Position numbers and translations under genes: made by a program. A stretch of DNA of 64,000 bases from JABDJZ01 sp047619685 (lineage in GTDB: Bacteria > Bacteroidota > Rhodothermia > Rhodothermales > UBA10348). This document shows, one piece after another, positions 18,290 through 26,757 of the stretch (the stretch's first letter is position 1; each line of letters opens with the position of its first letter). The stretch covers positions 1 to 64,000 of the forward strand of contig JBLHLC010000018.1 in assembly GCA_047619685.1 (NCBI GenBank). Direction: 5' to 3'. The notes below the pieces were generated by a model that was given only the letters and a program-made list of their open reading frames with translations, was not told the origin of the DNA and made no database searches.

Positions 18290-18322
18290 TATTCCAAATA
18301 TCGGATTCCAGAATATGGAATG
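18290..18322 (-). promoter_or_regulatory. Dyad operator/promoter of the wHTH-nucleotidyltransferase operon
   Basis: ATTCCA (18291-18296) and TGGAAT (18316-18321) are inverted arms of a longer imperfect dyad, with a further ATTCCA (18305-18310) inside. On the minus strand TTTACA (complement of 18323-18328) precedes a GATATT-like -10 by about 18 bases, so the dyad would cover the promoter spacer and start site. It ends 9 bases before the start codon of the winged-helix gene. Confidence 0.45.
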
Positions 18323-18373
18323 TGTAAAACAATTGCACTTGCCCATTCTCTCGGCGCTTGGTCACCCCAGGGA

Positions 18374-19210
18374 TCAATCGCGAACGCGCGTCTCTTGTTG
18401 GTCCGTGCCCGCGGAACTCTCGACCGTTTCCCGGTCGGGAATCTCGAGCAGCTCTTTCGTGGGCTCAACCGACAAGTCTTCGACAGCCGACGCGACCAAC
18501 GCTTCCGTTGCGGGCGGCGCCCCAAGAATCTCCTGGAGCCGGTCACCCAACTGCTTGAAGCTCTTCTCCTTCTTCTGCTTTGAACGCTTAATCAGAGCTC
18601 GCATGGCCACCGGCAGCGCAAGGGTAAGGGCCATAACCCCCATGTTCAGGGGCCCAAGGGGCTCTCCGAGTAAAACGCCGGATATGACAGCCGCAGGAGC
18701 AAGTGACACCACGTAGGCCAAAAACGCTGCGCCGCCGAATTGCTTCCGGATTCGGAGAGTCGTCCCGCGCTCGCCCGGCTCCATTGTCATGCGTGTCGAC
18801 TCGAAATTCACTCCCGACTCCCCCTCGCCGACGTACTTAAACCACTCCCAGGCCGGGCCAACCTTGCTGTCATGACCGGTCTTGCCCATGAAACGACGAA
18901 TCTCCAGCAGGACATGGCCCCACTGCTCCTCCGTCATGGTTGCGGGGATGGCGCGGTCATGGTCCACCACAAAGGGACCGCCCCAGAGACTGAACCCTTC
19001 CTCCTTGTCTGGGCGCGTGTCCAGTTCCAGCGCCGCCGTGTGCAGGTGCTCCGCTGGCACGCCCAACTCGGCGGCCAACTGCTCAATTTCTTCCAACGAG
19101 AGATTGCGGTCGGACTGCCCGATGGACGCTTCGTGCAACTCAGTAGCTCGCTGGATGAGCTTGCCGATTTCCCTCTCGTTGTAATTGCGGCCTTGCTGGC
19201 GGTCGTTCAT
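18374..19210 (-). CDS. Hypothetical membrane protein, 278 aa
   Basis: An N-terminal helical region (residues about 10-70, with IGKLIQRATELHE and SLEEIEQLAAELGVP) resembles the small helical domains often found upstream of or within kinase-associated proteins in this group. A beta-rich middle part follows, then two transmembrane helices at about 165-215 (AFLAYVVSLAPAAVISGVLL and MGVMALTLALPVAM), then a charged cytoplasmic tail. ATG at 19210 is preferred to an upstream TTG at 19234. I cannot assign a function. The decayed kinase fragment 120 bases upstream on the same strand may once have been its cotranscribed partner. Confidence 0.65.
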   Translation of the reverse strand: MNDRQQGRNYNEREIGKLIQRATELHEASIGQSDRNLSLEEIEQLAAELGVPAEHLHTAALELDTRPDKEEGFSLWGGPFVVDHDRAIPATMTEEQWGHVLLEIRRFMGKTGHDSKVGPAWEWFKYVGEGESGVNFESTRMTMEPGERGTTLRIRKQFGGAAFLAYVVSLAPAAVISGVLLGEPLGPLNMGVMALTLALPVAMRALIKRSKQKKEKSFKQLGDRLQEILGAPPATEALVASAVEDLSVEPTKELLEIPDRETVESSAGTDQQETRVRD

Positions 19211-19329
19211 GGTCTCTGACGTGTTTCCGAGCAACTGTACGGCTCGGGTGGACAGCCGTTGCAGAAGACCATTCCGAATCTACCGGTCTCTGGGCGCCTT
19301 CTCCAACAACTCGACGTCCCAGTTGAAAA

Positions 19330-19706
19330 TCACCTCCAGGCGCGCGTCTGGGCCTCGGCGATCTGGATGGCGATCTCGACGGCCTGGTCTACGGGCAGCG
19401 GCCTCTCTGAAAGCCCCTCGTCCAGTTGCGCGCCTTCGATGTACTCCATAGCGATGAACGGACGCCCGTCCTCGGTCTCGTCAATCTCGAAGACCGTTGC
19501 AATGTGCGGATGGTGGAGCGCAGCGGCGGCGCGGGCCTCGCGGTAGAAGCGACTCCGATCCGCGTCAGAGGCCAGCATGTGCGGCGCAAGGAGCTTCAGC
19601 GCCACCGTCCGGTCCAGTTGGAGTCCTCGGCCTTGTAGACCACGCCCATCCCGCCCCTTCCGACCTCGGAAACCACGCGGTAGTGAGAGATGGTTGTGCC
19701 AGTCAT
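19330..19706 (-). pseudogene. Truncated Ser/Thr kinase gene (N-lobe only)
   Basis: From ATG at 19704-19706 the sequence reads MTGTTISHYRVVSEVGRGG and on through VVYKAED, then shifts frame: one base is missing after TCCAA near 19622, and the other frame continues LDRTVALKLLAPHML and ends soon after QIAEA. It is closely similar to the first 120 residues of the intact kinase at 13630-16215, including FYREARAAAALHHP. The catalytic loop, DFG and propeller are absent. It is a duplicated and then truncated copy and cannot encode an active kinase. Confidence 0.82.
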
Positions 19707-19861
19707 CGATTCTTCGGATCCGGGTTCAGTGGGTCTTCCAGATTTACGGCATCGACAGGCACGCGGCAAGCGCTGGTCGAACTCTGGCCCGGCAGACTGT
19801 CACACAGCTTGGATTCCGCCCTTCGGATCGCCATCATGGCGACCAACAAGCCTTCCTGATT

Positions 19862-21079
19862 ATGCGCGCCCTACTCCCCCCAACCTGGCTGTCCTGCCTC
19901 CTCCTGGCGCTCCTCTCGGCTCCAGTTCACGCCCAAACCACCGCTTTCACCAACGCCAACGTATTTGACGGGGTCGGGGAAACCGTTCTGGAAGGGACGA
20001 CTGTGGTGGTTCGGGACGGGCTGATTGCTTCCATCGGTGGCGCAGTCCCCGCTGACGCCAAGGTGATTGACCTGGAGGGCCGCTTCCTCCTCCCTGGGTA
20101 CATAGACGCCCACGTTCACATTGCCTCCATTGCTTCGCTTCAGCGCGCCCTTGAGTCTGGCGTTACAACGGCCAGGTCCGCCAATACACCGCAGTATCAG
20201 GACGTAGGGCTACGAGATCTGGTCCGGGCGGGACGCTTGCCGGGACCAGAGATCCTGGCAGCTGGCACCTTTGTCACACCGCATCCGGGAGACCGGGCCT
20301 TAGCCGACCCGAGACTCGCGCTCCTCTTCGATGAGGTCCAGACCGAGGAGCAAATCCGTCAGGTGGTGCGGATCAACGTGGAACGAGGTGCAGACGTGAT
20401 AAAAACCAGAGGGACCGAGCGGGCGGGGCTCCCTGATACGGATCCGCGCAAACAGGTCTATACGCAGGAGCAACTCTCATGGGTCGTGGATGAGGCGTCC
20501 AAGGCCGGCCTTCCCGTTCTGGTTCACGCCCATGGTGATGAAGGTGCGCGGGCGGCCGTTCTGGCGGGCGCCAGAAGCATCGAACACGGCACCTACCTGA
20601 CCGATGAAACGCTCGACCTCATGAAGACCCGGGGCACATTCCTGGTCCCGACGTACACCGTCGTCACCGATCTCCTGGAGCCCGGTGGAGACTACGATGA
20701 TCCGGTCCTCATCATCCGCGCGCAGCACATGTTGCCGAATCTGGAGCGTGCCATCCGGAGCGCCCACGCGAAGGGGATCCGCATTGTGGCGAGCACGGAC
20801 ACTGGGTACGATGCCCAGAGCCTCGCGCGGGTGGGGACGGAGATGACCCACTTCGTCCGATTGGGAATGACCCCTTTTGAGGCGCTTCAGTCCGCAACCA
20901 CGGTTGCCGCGGATCTCCTTCAGGTTTCCGATCGGACCGGTCGCATCGTAGAGGGCTACGAGGCTGATCTCGTGGTCGTGGCTGGAAACCCGCTTGAGGA
21001 CATTCGCCACGTCCAGGATGTGGTGCTGGTTATGAGCAACGGGGTCCTTGGAATGAACCGCCTTCCTTTCGGGAAATGA
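19862..21079 (+). CDS. Exported amidohydrolase, imidazolonepropionase-like
   Basis: A 405-residue metal-dependent hydrolase of the amidohydrolase superfamily, subgroup of exported imidazolonepropionase/prolidase-like enzymes. A signal peptide ends at APVHAQ (about residue 23). The metal ligands are seen in GYIDAHVHI, the candidate carboxylated Lys in DVIKTRG, His in VHAHGDEG, His in IEHGTYL and the catalytic Asp in ASTDTGYD; the C-terminus returns to the small beta domain with GYEADLVVVAGNPLED. The upstream in-frame extension to 19577 lies over the decayed kinase and lacks homology; ATG 19862 was chosen because it starts the signal peptide. It probably hydrolyses a cyclic or peptide amide in the periplasm. 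Confidence 0.88.
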   Translation: MRALLPPTWLSCLLLALLSAPVHAQTTAFTNANVFDGVGETVLEGTTVVVRDGLIASIGGAVPADAKVIDLEGRFLLPGYIDAHVHIASIASLQRALESGVTTARSANTPQYQDVGLRDLVRAGRLPGPEILAAGTFVTPHPGDRALADPRLALLFDEVQTEEQIRQVVRINVERGADVIKTRGTERAGLPDTDPRKQVYTQEQLSWVVDEASKAGLPVLVHAHGDEGARAAVLAGARSIEHGTYLTDETLDLMKTRGTFLVPTYTVVTDLLEPGGDYDDPVLIIRAQHMLPNLERAIRSAHAKGIRIVASTDTGYDAQSLARVGTEMTHFVRLGMTPFEALQSATTVAADLLQVSDRTGRIVEGYEADLVVVAGNPLEDIRHVQDVVLVMSNGVLGMNRLPFGK

Positions 21080-21162
21080 CAGCCGAGTGACGGCCGCGCC
21101 GACATTTGACTCAGGGCCGGAATACGCCTATTGTCGAGTCTCCCAATGGGTTATTGGTTAGG

Positions 21163-21860
21163 ATGACCGACTCTCCCTCAGCCGCTTCCGAAATCCTGGC
21201 ACAGGTCATCGGCCTATCGCCTGACGAGAGAGATACTGCTCTTCTGGATCCTGCGGGGACGACGACGGTCTGAGTAGTGCGGTCCGTGCGATGCTGTCCG
21301 CGTTTGACAGCCTGCCGTCGGAAATGAGGGATGCCCTTCGCCGTGCTTCACTGGAGCCGGAGCCGGAGCAGGAGTCAGTGACGGTCGTTCCCCTTCCGCA
21401 CGAGCTCGTTGGCTGCCAAATTGGCCGCTATCGTATCGAGGCCAGGATAGGGAGCGGTGGTATGGGGGAGGTGCTTCGTGCCGTCGATGAGCGGCTCGGG
21501 CGAACTGTTGCGCTGAAGGTCCTCCCGAGGTCGGTCTCAGGAAACGAGGCTGCCAAAGCCCGCTTCCTGCAGGAGGCGCGAACCACCTCGCGCATCGACC
21601 ACCCAAACGTTTGCACCATATTTGAGGGGGACGAAGCGGACGACGGGCGACTCTTCATCGCCATGGCCTATTACCCTGGTAAGACTCTGGCCCAGAGACT
21701 CGAGGACGGCCGGGAGCTTCCCGTTTCGGATCCCCAGGCCATCCGGCTCTCCGAGTCTTACCTCTTCACCAAATTCGCCGTCGCCCAGGACTACCTCATC
21801 CTGGTCGACGAAGAACGGAATGGAAACGTCTGGGTTTTGGATGAGCTACCGGAGTTGTAG
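21163..21860 (+). pseudogene. Decayed Ser/Thr kinase: N-lobe fused to propeller tail by deletion
   Basis: ATG 21163 opens a typical acidic leader (ASEILAQVIGLSPDERDTAL) that stops after a one-base shift near 21250; in the next frame it continues CGDDDGLSSAVRAML. The kinase N-lobe follows with IGRYRIEARIGSGGMGEVL, VALKVLP and HPNVCTIFE. After GRELPVSDPQAI the protein jumps directly to a propeller tail (TKFAVAQDYLILVDEERNGNVWVLD) and ends. The catalytic loop, DFG, membrane helix and most of the propeller, some hundreds of residues, are missing. A frameshift plus an internal deletion make this a pseudogene. Confidence 0.78.
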
Positions 21861-22080
21861 CGGGGGCTCGCTGTAGCCAGAAGCGTATGAAGGGCCTGCC
21901 GGGACGCGGTACTGCAATCAGCGCGAGCCTGGAAGCCCATGGGCAGGGTCGGTGTCCCGAATCATCTCCCGAAATCCGGCAGGTCGCGCCGGTGCCGCTC
22001 CCTTGCGTACTCTTGGGTTCGTGACCACTCGCTCGTGAACATGAGCCCCGCCCTCTCGCGGCGGGTCATCACCACCTGAT

Positions 22081-23238
22081 ATGATTCAAGACTCCCTCGG
22101 TATTGTCGCCGTCCTGCTGGCCGCGATCTGGTTCTCGATTTCGATGGTGAACGCTTTCCCTTGGGCGAAGCGGGCGTCCGCCATCATCTGGGTCATTTTC
22201 ACCAGCGCCCTCTTGTCGAATCTGGGCCTGATTCCCACGGACGCGCCGATCTACGGGAGCCTGGTAGGCTTCGCCGTTCCTTTTGCAGTGTGTGTCATCC
22301 TCTTCACGGTGAACCTCAAGGATGTGCGCAACGCCGGAGGACCCATGCTGGCCGCGTTTGCGCTGGCCGGACTCGGAACGGTGGTCGGTGTTGTGGTGGC
22401 GAGTGTGGTGCTTGAGCCCCTGCTCAGCGGGATTCTTGGGCCGGACAGTTGGAAGCTGGCGGGGCCGTACACGGGCACCTACATCGGAGGCAGCCTCAAC
22501 TTCTTCGCGCTTTGGACCGGGCTTGAAATCGAGAACCCGGACTTGTTTGCGGCCGCGAACGCAGTGGACAATCTCACGCTGTTTCCCCTCTACATGCTGT
22601 GGATGACGGTCCCGGTGTTCCTGGCAGGCCGATATGCGGTTGCCAAACGGTGGATCGCACCGGGATCGGACGGCAATCACAAGGATGCCGAGGCGCCCCC
22701 ACTCGTGCCTCAGGATATTGCCGCGCTGTTCTTTCTGGCGGTCACGGTTATCGCCGCCAGTGGCTGGATCAATGCGAATTTGATCGCTCCGCTGATTCCG
22801 GGCATCCCGACCATCCTTGTAGTCACCACGCTGGCGTTGATCCTGGGGCAATTCAACTTCGTCCGCCAACTCAAGGGAGCCTGGGAGGTGGGTGATATGG
22901 CTTTCCTGGTCTTCTTTGCGGCCGTGGGAGCGCTGATAGATTTCTATTTGGCCGTTGTGCTGTCTCCGGCGCTCTTTGCTTATGTCCTGGTCATTATGGC
23001 CGTCCACTTTGTGGTGGTATTCGGTCTGGGGTGGGTATTCAAGATGGACCTTGGGGTACTCACCATCGCGTCGGTGGCCTCCAAGGCCGGACCCGCACTT
23101 GTACCACCGGTGGCCGAGGCACTAGGCATCCGGCACCTGGTCTTGCCGGGTATCATCGTCGGGATGCTGGGCTACGCGATTGGCAACTACGTTGGCTTTG
23201 GAGTGGCGAGGGCCGTTCAGGCTCTGCTCGGGGGCTGA
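22081..23238 (+). CDS. DUF819 family membrane protein
   Basis: A 385-residue integral membrane protein with about ten or eleven hydrophobic segments, matching DUF819 (YjcL-like) in length and landmarks: TGTYIGGSLNFFAL in the middle, ASVASKAGPALVPPVAEAL near the end and a final GMLGYAIGNYVG. The family resembles two-repeat secondary transporters; the substrate is unknown. A ribosome site is weak. The 220 bases before it contain only a short minus-strand frame (about 35 residues from 22069) that I do not consider a gene. Confidence 0.88.
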   Translation: MIQDSLGIVAVLLAAIWFSISMVNAFPWAKRASAIIWVIFTSALLSNLGLIPTDAPIYGSLVGFAVPFAVCVILFTVNLKDVRNAGGPMLAAFALAGLGTVVGVVVASVVLEPLLSGILGPDSWKLAGPYTGTYIGGSLNFFALWTGLEIENPDLFAAANAVDNLTLFPLYMLWMTVPVFLAGRYAVAKRWIAPGSDGNHKDAEAPPLVPQDIAALFFLAVTVIAASGWINANLIAPLIPGIPTILVVTTLALILGQFNFVRQLKGAWEVGDMAFLVFFAAVGALIDFYLAVVLSPALFAYVLVIMAVHFVVVFGLGWVFKMDLGVLTIASVASKAGPALVPPVAEALGIRHLVLPGIIVGMLGYAIGNYVGFGVARAVQALLGG

Positions 23239-23255
23239 GGCCTGGCCGCGGGGGC

Positions 23256-23896
23256 CTAGTCGTCGTGGAATTTCAGGGACACGGCGCGATTCATCGTGCC
23301 TGGCCATGTGCCCGATATTTCATCGTGCGCGGATAGTACGAGGCCCGCGGCCACCTGCGCCGGAGTGGCGCCCGGGTGCGCCGGCGAGTAGGTTGCGGCA
23401 TCCACACTGTTGTTGCCGGCGGCAACGACTACTACGCTCCCGGCATTCACGGCGGCGACAACCTTCTCATCCAGCACGTTATACGTTGAGCTCTCGATAT
23501 CCATCCCGAGGCTGAGGTTTATCAGCACCTGATCGGAATCCAGATGGACATTCGCCTTCTGGTGCATCACCATAGGTGAGAGCCGCGATCACCGTGGTGA
23601 CATCGGTCTGCCCCTCGGCCGTGAGGACTTTGAGACTGTGTAGGGCCATGCCAGGGGCGACGCCGACGACCCCTGTGTTGTCATCTTGCGCCGCCAATGT
23701 GCCTGCCAGGTGAGTGCCGTGTCCGAGTTCGTCCTCGGGATTGCCGGCGCTACCGGGGTCAAAAAATGGCGCCTCTACATACAGGCTGTCCTCCCAGTAG
23801 ACATCGTCCTGGCTGGTGAAGAGCATGGTAAAGTCCTTCTTCTCAACCGTCCGGATATCCTTAGACGTTACCCCCGAGTCAATCAGATATACGTGG
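23256..23896 (-). pseudogene. Subtilase (S8) fragment with frameshift
   Basis: The strand opens inside a subtilisin-like protease: THVYLIDSGV holds the catalytic Asp and DELGHGTHLAGTLAA the His. A one-base insertion near 23587 moves the frame (after AALTY the other frame gives VMHQKAN and INLSLG), and AAGNNSVDAATYSPAH carries the oxyanion Asn. The chain ends without the serine segment. No signal peptide or propeptide precedes the Asp motif, because at about 23896 the sequence changes to an inverted subtilase fragment on the other strand. It is a fragment without start or catalytic serine. Confidence 0.75.
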
Positions 23897-24183
23897 GTCG
23901 AGGCCGTTCGGGAAGCCGTTGCGGCCGGCATCGTGGTCGTGGTGTCCGCCGGAAATGACGGGGTGGACGCCTCCACCTACTCCCCGGCGCACGTGGCCGA
24001 AGCCATCGGGTCGGGGCATACGATCCGAACGGAGCCTTCGTGAGCTACTCGAACTTCGGCCCATCGGTTGATCTCTTGGCGCCGGGCACGGACGTGGTTT
24101 CGCTTCCCTTTGATCCGCTCGAGGTGAACCAGAACTTGCGCGTCGTCCGCTCCGGCACGTCGATGGCTGCGCCCCACGTGACG
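23896..24183 (+). pseudogene. Inverted subtilase (S8) C-terminal fragment
   Basis: In two plus-strand frames: VREAVAAGIVVVVSAGNDG with VDASTYSPAH, then after a frameshift near 24020 SYSNFGPSVDLLAPGTDV and the catalytic serine motif SGTSMAAPHV. These are the oxyanion and serine regions of a subtilase. The segment begins where the minus-strand subtilase fragment ends and stops at about 24183, where sequence homologous to an esterase on the minus strand begins. The overlap in AGN-to-SPAH between the two subtilase fragments shows they come from two similar genes or a duplicated one. Confidence 0.7.
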
Positions 24184-24536
24184 GCGTGCGGCATGACGAC
24201 GATGAACTCCGGTGTCGCGCCGGCGGACGTGAGGCTGTCCAACGCGATCTGTATGTCCATCCCCTGGTAGGTCCCGTCGACCCACTCTTCTGGCCATGAC
24301 GTGACGCCGTGCAACAGGTATAGAACCGGGTACTGGCGGCCCTCTTCCTCCCGGTAGGAAGGAGGCAGGTACACCAGCACCTTGCGAGCCGGGTCATCGC
24401 CCACCAGATTGGACGCGAGACCCGCCGACAACACGGTGTCGACCTTCACCACGCTCTGCGCCGAACTGACGCCAGAAGAAACGAACGCGAGTGCGAACAG
24501 CAACACGAACCCGAAGATGGGGCGGGACTTTGCCAT
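24045..24536 (-). pseudogene. 3'-truncated secreted esterase (esterase D/feruloyl-type)
   Basis: A signal peptide (to about residue 27, VSSAQS) starts an alpha/beta-hydrolase of the putative esterase family: KVLVYLPPSY and YPVLYLLHGVTSWPEEW are typical of its first strands. Homology stops at EFIVVMPHA near 24185, before the nucleophile serine; the remaining 45 residues are the complement of the subtilase serine region and end at a chance stop. The last genuine bases and the subtilase segment meet at ACGTGACGGC. The catalytic triad is missing, so the product cannot be active. Confidence 0.78.
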
Positions 24537-24550
24537 GGTATTGGGCTATT

Positions 24551-25513
24551 TCAGTTCCACACCATGGATCGCAGCGCGGTCAGGTTCAGATTGCCCCCAC
24601 TCAGCACGCACGCCACTTTGGCGCCCGGAGGCGGCTTCACGGCTCCGGTCAGTAGTGCGGCCACAGAAGCGGCCGCGGCGCCTTCAGCGACGAGCTTGCA
24701 GCGCTCCATGATCCACACTACCGCGTTGAAGATCTCCTTCTCGTCTATGGCGACGATCTCGTCCACAAAGACCTTGCAGACTTCGAAGTTGTAGGTGCCG
24801 ACCGTTTTGACCGCCAGGCCGTCGATCACAATGGGAATGCTGTCCAGCGTGACGATCCGCCCGGCCTCAATGCTCCGTTTCATGGCCGGCGCACCTGCCA
24901 TCTCGACGCCGATCACCTTAGTCTTCGGACTGATGAGCTTCACGATTTGGGCGCAGCCTGAAATCAGCCCGCCACCGCCAATGGGCACAATGAGGATGTC
25001 CAGATCAGGCACGTCCTCGATGGTTTCGTAGCCCACACCTCCCTGGCCAGCCACTAGCAAAGGGTTGTCGAACGGATGGAGGTAGGTCAGATTGCGCTCT
25101 TTCTGCAGTTCCAGCGAGTGAGCGTAGGCGTCGTCCCAGACGTCTCCGTGGAGCACCACCTCGGCACCATATCCCTGTGTAGCGCGGATCTTGGCCTGGG
25201 GCGCGCCCCTCGCCATGACAACGGTGGCTTTGATCCCGTAGACGCGCGCGGCTCTGGCTACTCCCTGGGCGTGATTGCCGGCCGATGAGCAGATCAGCCC
25301 GCGCTGACGGGCCTCCTCGGACATATGTGCCAGCACGTTGAGCGGGCCGCGTACCTTGTAGGAGCCGGCCTTTTGGAACAGCTCGGCCTTCAGATAAACA
25401 TCCGCGCCGGTCTCCTCACTCAGTGTTGCCGAGTGGATGACCGGGGTCCGGTGGATATGCGGCGCAGCGTTGCTCCGGGCAATGTCAAAGTCTTCCTTGG
25501 TGAGGAATTGCAT
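24551..25513 (-). CDS. Threonine/serine dehydratase (threonine ammonia-lyase), PLP-dependent
   Basis: A 320-residue fold-type II PLP enzyme that deaminates threonine to 2-oxobutanoate (or serine to pyruvate). The PLP lysine is Lys53 in KAGSYKVRG, where Tyr replaces the common Phe. The phosphate-binding and substrate loops are seen in SSAGNHAQGVA and VPIGGGGLISG, and SGGN near the end contacts the cofactor ring. There is no C-terminal ACT regulatory domain, so it is the short, catabolic-type or unregulated form (TdcB-like or serine racemase-like). It starts 15 bases before the truncated esterase gene on the same strand. Confidence 0.9.
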   Translation of the reverse strand: MQFLTKEDFDIARSNAAPHIHRTPVIHSATLSEETGADVYLKAELFQKAGSYKVRGPLNVLAHMSEEARQRGLICSSAGNHAQGVARAARVYGIKATVVMARGAPQAKIRATQGYGAEVVLHGDVWDDAYAHSLELQKERNLTYLHPFDNPLLVAGQGGVGYETIEDVPDLDILIVPIGGGGLISGCAQIVKLISPKTKVIGVEMAGAPAMKRSIEAGRIVTLDSIPIVIDGLAVKTVGTYNFEVCKVFVDEIVAIDEKEIFNAVVWIMERCKLVAEGAAAASVAALLTGAVKPPPGAKVACVLSGGNLNLTALRSMVWN

Positions 25514-25661
25514 AGGGCTTGGGAATCAGTCCGTTAGGGCAAATAGTACGGCAGCGAGGCATGATTCTGCGCGCCTCCTGCACTTTCTGACGTCGCTGTG
25601 CATTCTGTCGAGTTCGCCTCACATTCCACGCACCCTTGTGCTGCCCTCCAAACCTGAATCA

Positions 25662-26141
25662 TTGACCGAACGCCGCATTCTCATCCTTGGCAACTCCGGC
25701 TCGGGCAAGACCACGATGGCGCGAGCCCTCCAGGACGAGTTCGCTCTCCCACACCTCGACCTGGACTCCATCGCGTTTGGTCAGCCGGGCGAGCGACTTC
25801 CGCTTGGCGAAAGCAGGGCCGCGCTCAAGGCGTTCGATCAGACACACGACTCCTGGGTTATCGAGGGTAGCTACGCGAGCCTGGCCCGCGCCGCGCTCCC
25901 GTTCTGCACCGAGTTTCGGTTCTTGAATCCGGGGGTCGAGGCGTGTGTGACCAACTGCGGATCGCGGCCGTGGGAACCGGAGAAATACGCCAGTCCTGAA
26001 GAGCAGGACGAACGCCTGGCGTTCTTGTTGGAGTGGGTCCGTAGCTACGAGGATCGGGATGACGAATACGGTCTAGCCCAGCACCGGGGCGTTTTCGACG
26101 GGTTTGACGGCGTTAAGCGCGAGTACGCCGGTACGCGATAG
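25662..26141 (+). CDS. P-loop nucleotide kinase, adenylate kinase/FlaR-like
   Basis: About 159 residues beginning with the P-loop ILILGNSGSGKTTMA, then DLDSIAFG and WVIEGSYA, which match small P-loop proteins annotated as adenylate-kinase-like or DNA topology modulation (FlaR-like) proteins. The last third has a conserved RPWEPEKY and ends with a Tyr/Asp-rich stretch (YEDRDDEYG). The chosen start is TTG at 25662, just before the first beta-strand; an in-frame extension to 25437 covers the upstream minus-strand gene and has no homology. Substrate unknown. Confidence 0.75.
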   Translation: MTERRILILGNSGSGKTTMARALQDEFALPHLDLDSIAFGQPGERLPLGESRAALKAFDQTHDSWVIEGSYASLARAALPFCTEFRFLNPGVEACVTNCGSRPWEPEKYASPEEQDERLAFLLEWVRSYEDRDDEYGLAQHRGVFDGFDGVKREYAGTR

Positions 26142-26268
26142 ACAGAAGCCCGCCTTCTTTCGCGCTGATTAAGAGTGCTCACAAGGATCTCAGATGCTGC
26201 TCATGCACCTCACTGGGTGCTTTCGCACCTTTCGGGCAGTTTATCAGGGGAAGAGACAAAGGTGCGTC

Positions 26269-26757
26269 ATGAATAAAGCAATTATCGCCGGAGGGAGGGC
26301 CGTTGTCGCGCTTGTCGTCCTGGCCCTCGCGGCCGGCTACCCTGTCCGCGGGCAAGACGTCGATCCCGCGGCGGCGGCCTCAACCTCGATTACCCTCCCG
26401 CGCACGGCCGGAGCTGAGGCCGACCCGAGTTTCCTCTATGGTCGTGTGACCACCATAAGCAACGATACCTTTGAGGGCCGGCTGCGTTGGGGCGGGGACG
26501 AAGAGGCGTTCTGGGGCAACTATTTCAATGGCTTCAAGGACAAGAATCCCACGGATGGCACCACGTGGATGGCCTGTTGGCGAACAGATCAGACTGGCGA
26601 TGCCCTCTACGAAAATGTAGATGGTTCGGAAAAACTGCCGTTTGGAAGGCGCCGCGGAGAGCCACGGCTGTATCGACAGACATTTGTGTACGGCGCTGGG
26701 CTCTCCGTCGCCCACGAAAAACGCGCGTGGCATCGCGCTGATCCTCCTGGGGATTAG
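26269..26757 (+). CDS. Chimeric exported protein: conserved N-terminus, unrelated tail
   Basis: ATG at 26269 follows an AAGAGACAAAGG ribosome site. A signal peptide ends near YPVRGQ (residue 28). Residues about 52-85 (LYGRVTTISNDTFEGRLRW, DEEAFWGNYFNGFKD) look like the start of a conserved periplasmic protein family of this group. After DKNPTD the sequence no longer resembles that family and shows no domain, and it runs in the wrong frame over a serine-hydrolase remnant. It is probably a truncated gene that acquired a random tail; it may still be translated. Confidence 0.45.
   Translation: MNKAIIAGGRAVVALVVLALAAGYPVRGQDVDPAAAASTSITLPRTAGAEADPSFLYGRVTTISNDTFEGRLRWGGDEEAFWGNYFNGFKDKNPTDGTTWMACWRTDQTGDALYENVDGSEKLPFGRRRGEPRLYRQTFVYGAGLSVAHEKRAWHRADPPGD

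Noticed and set aside
22069..22080. Short minus-strand reading frame of about 35 residues ending near 21950
   Set aside because: Too short, no homology recognised, and no ribosome site; probably chance.
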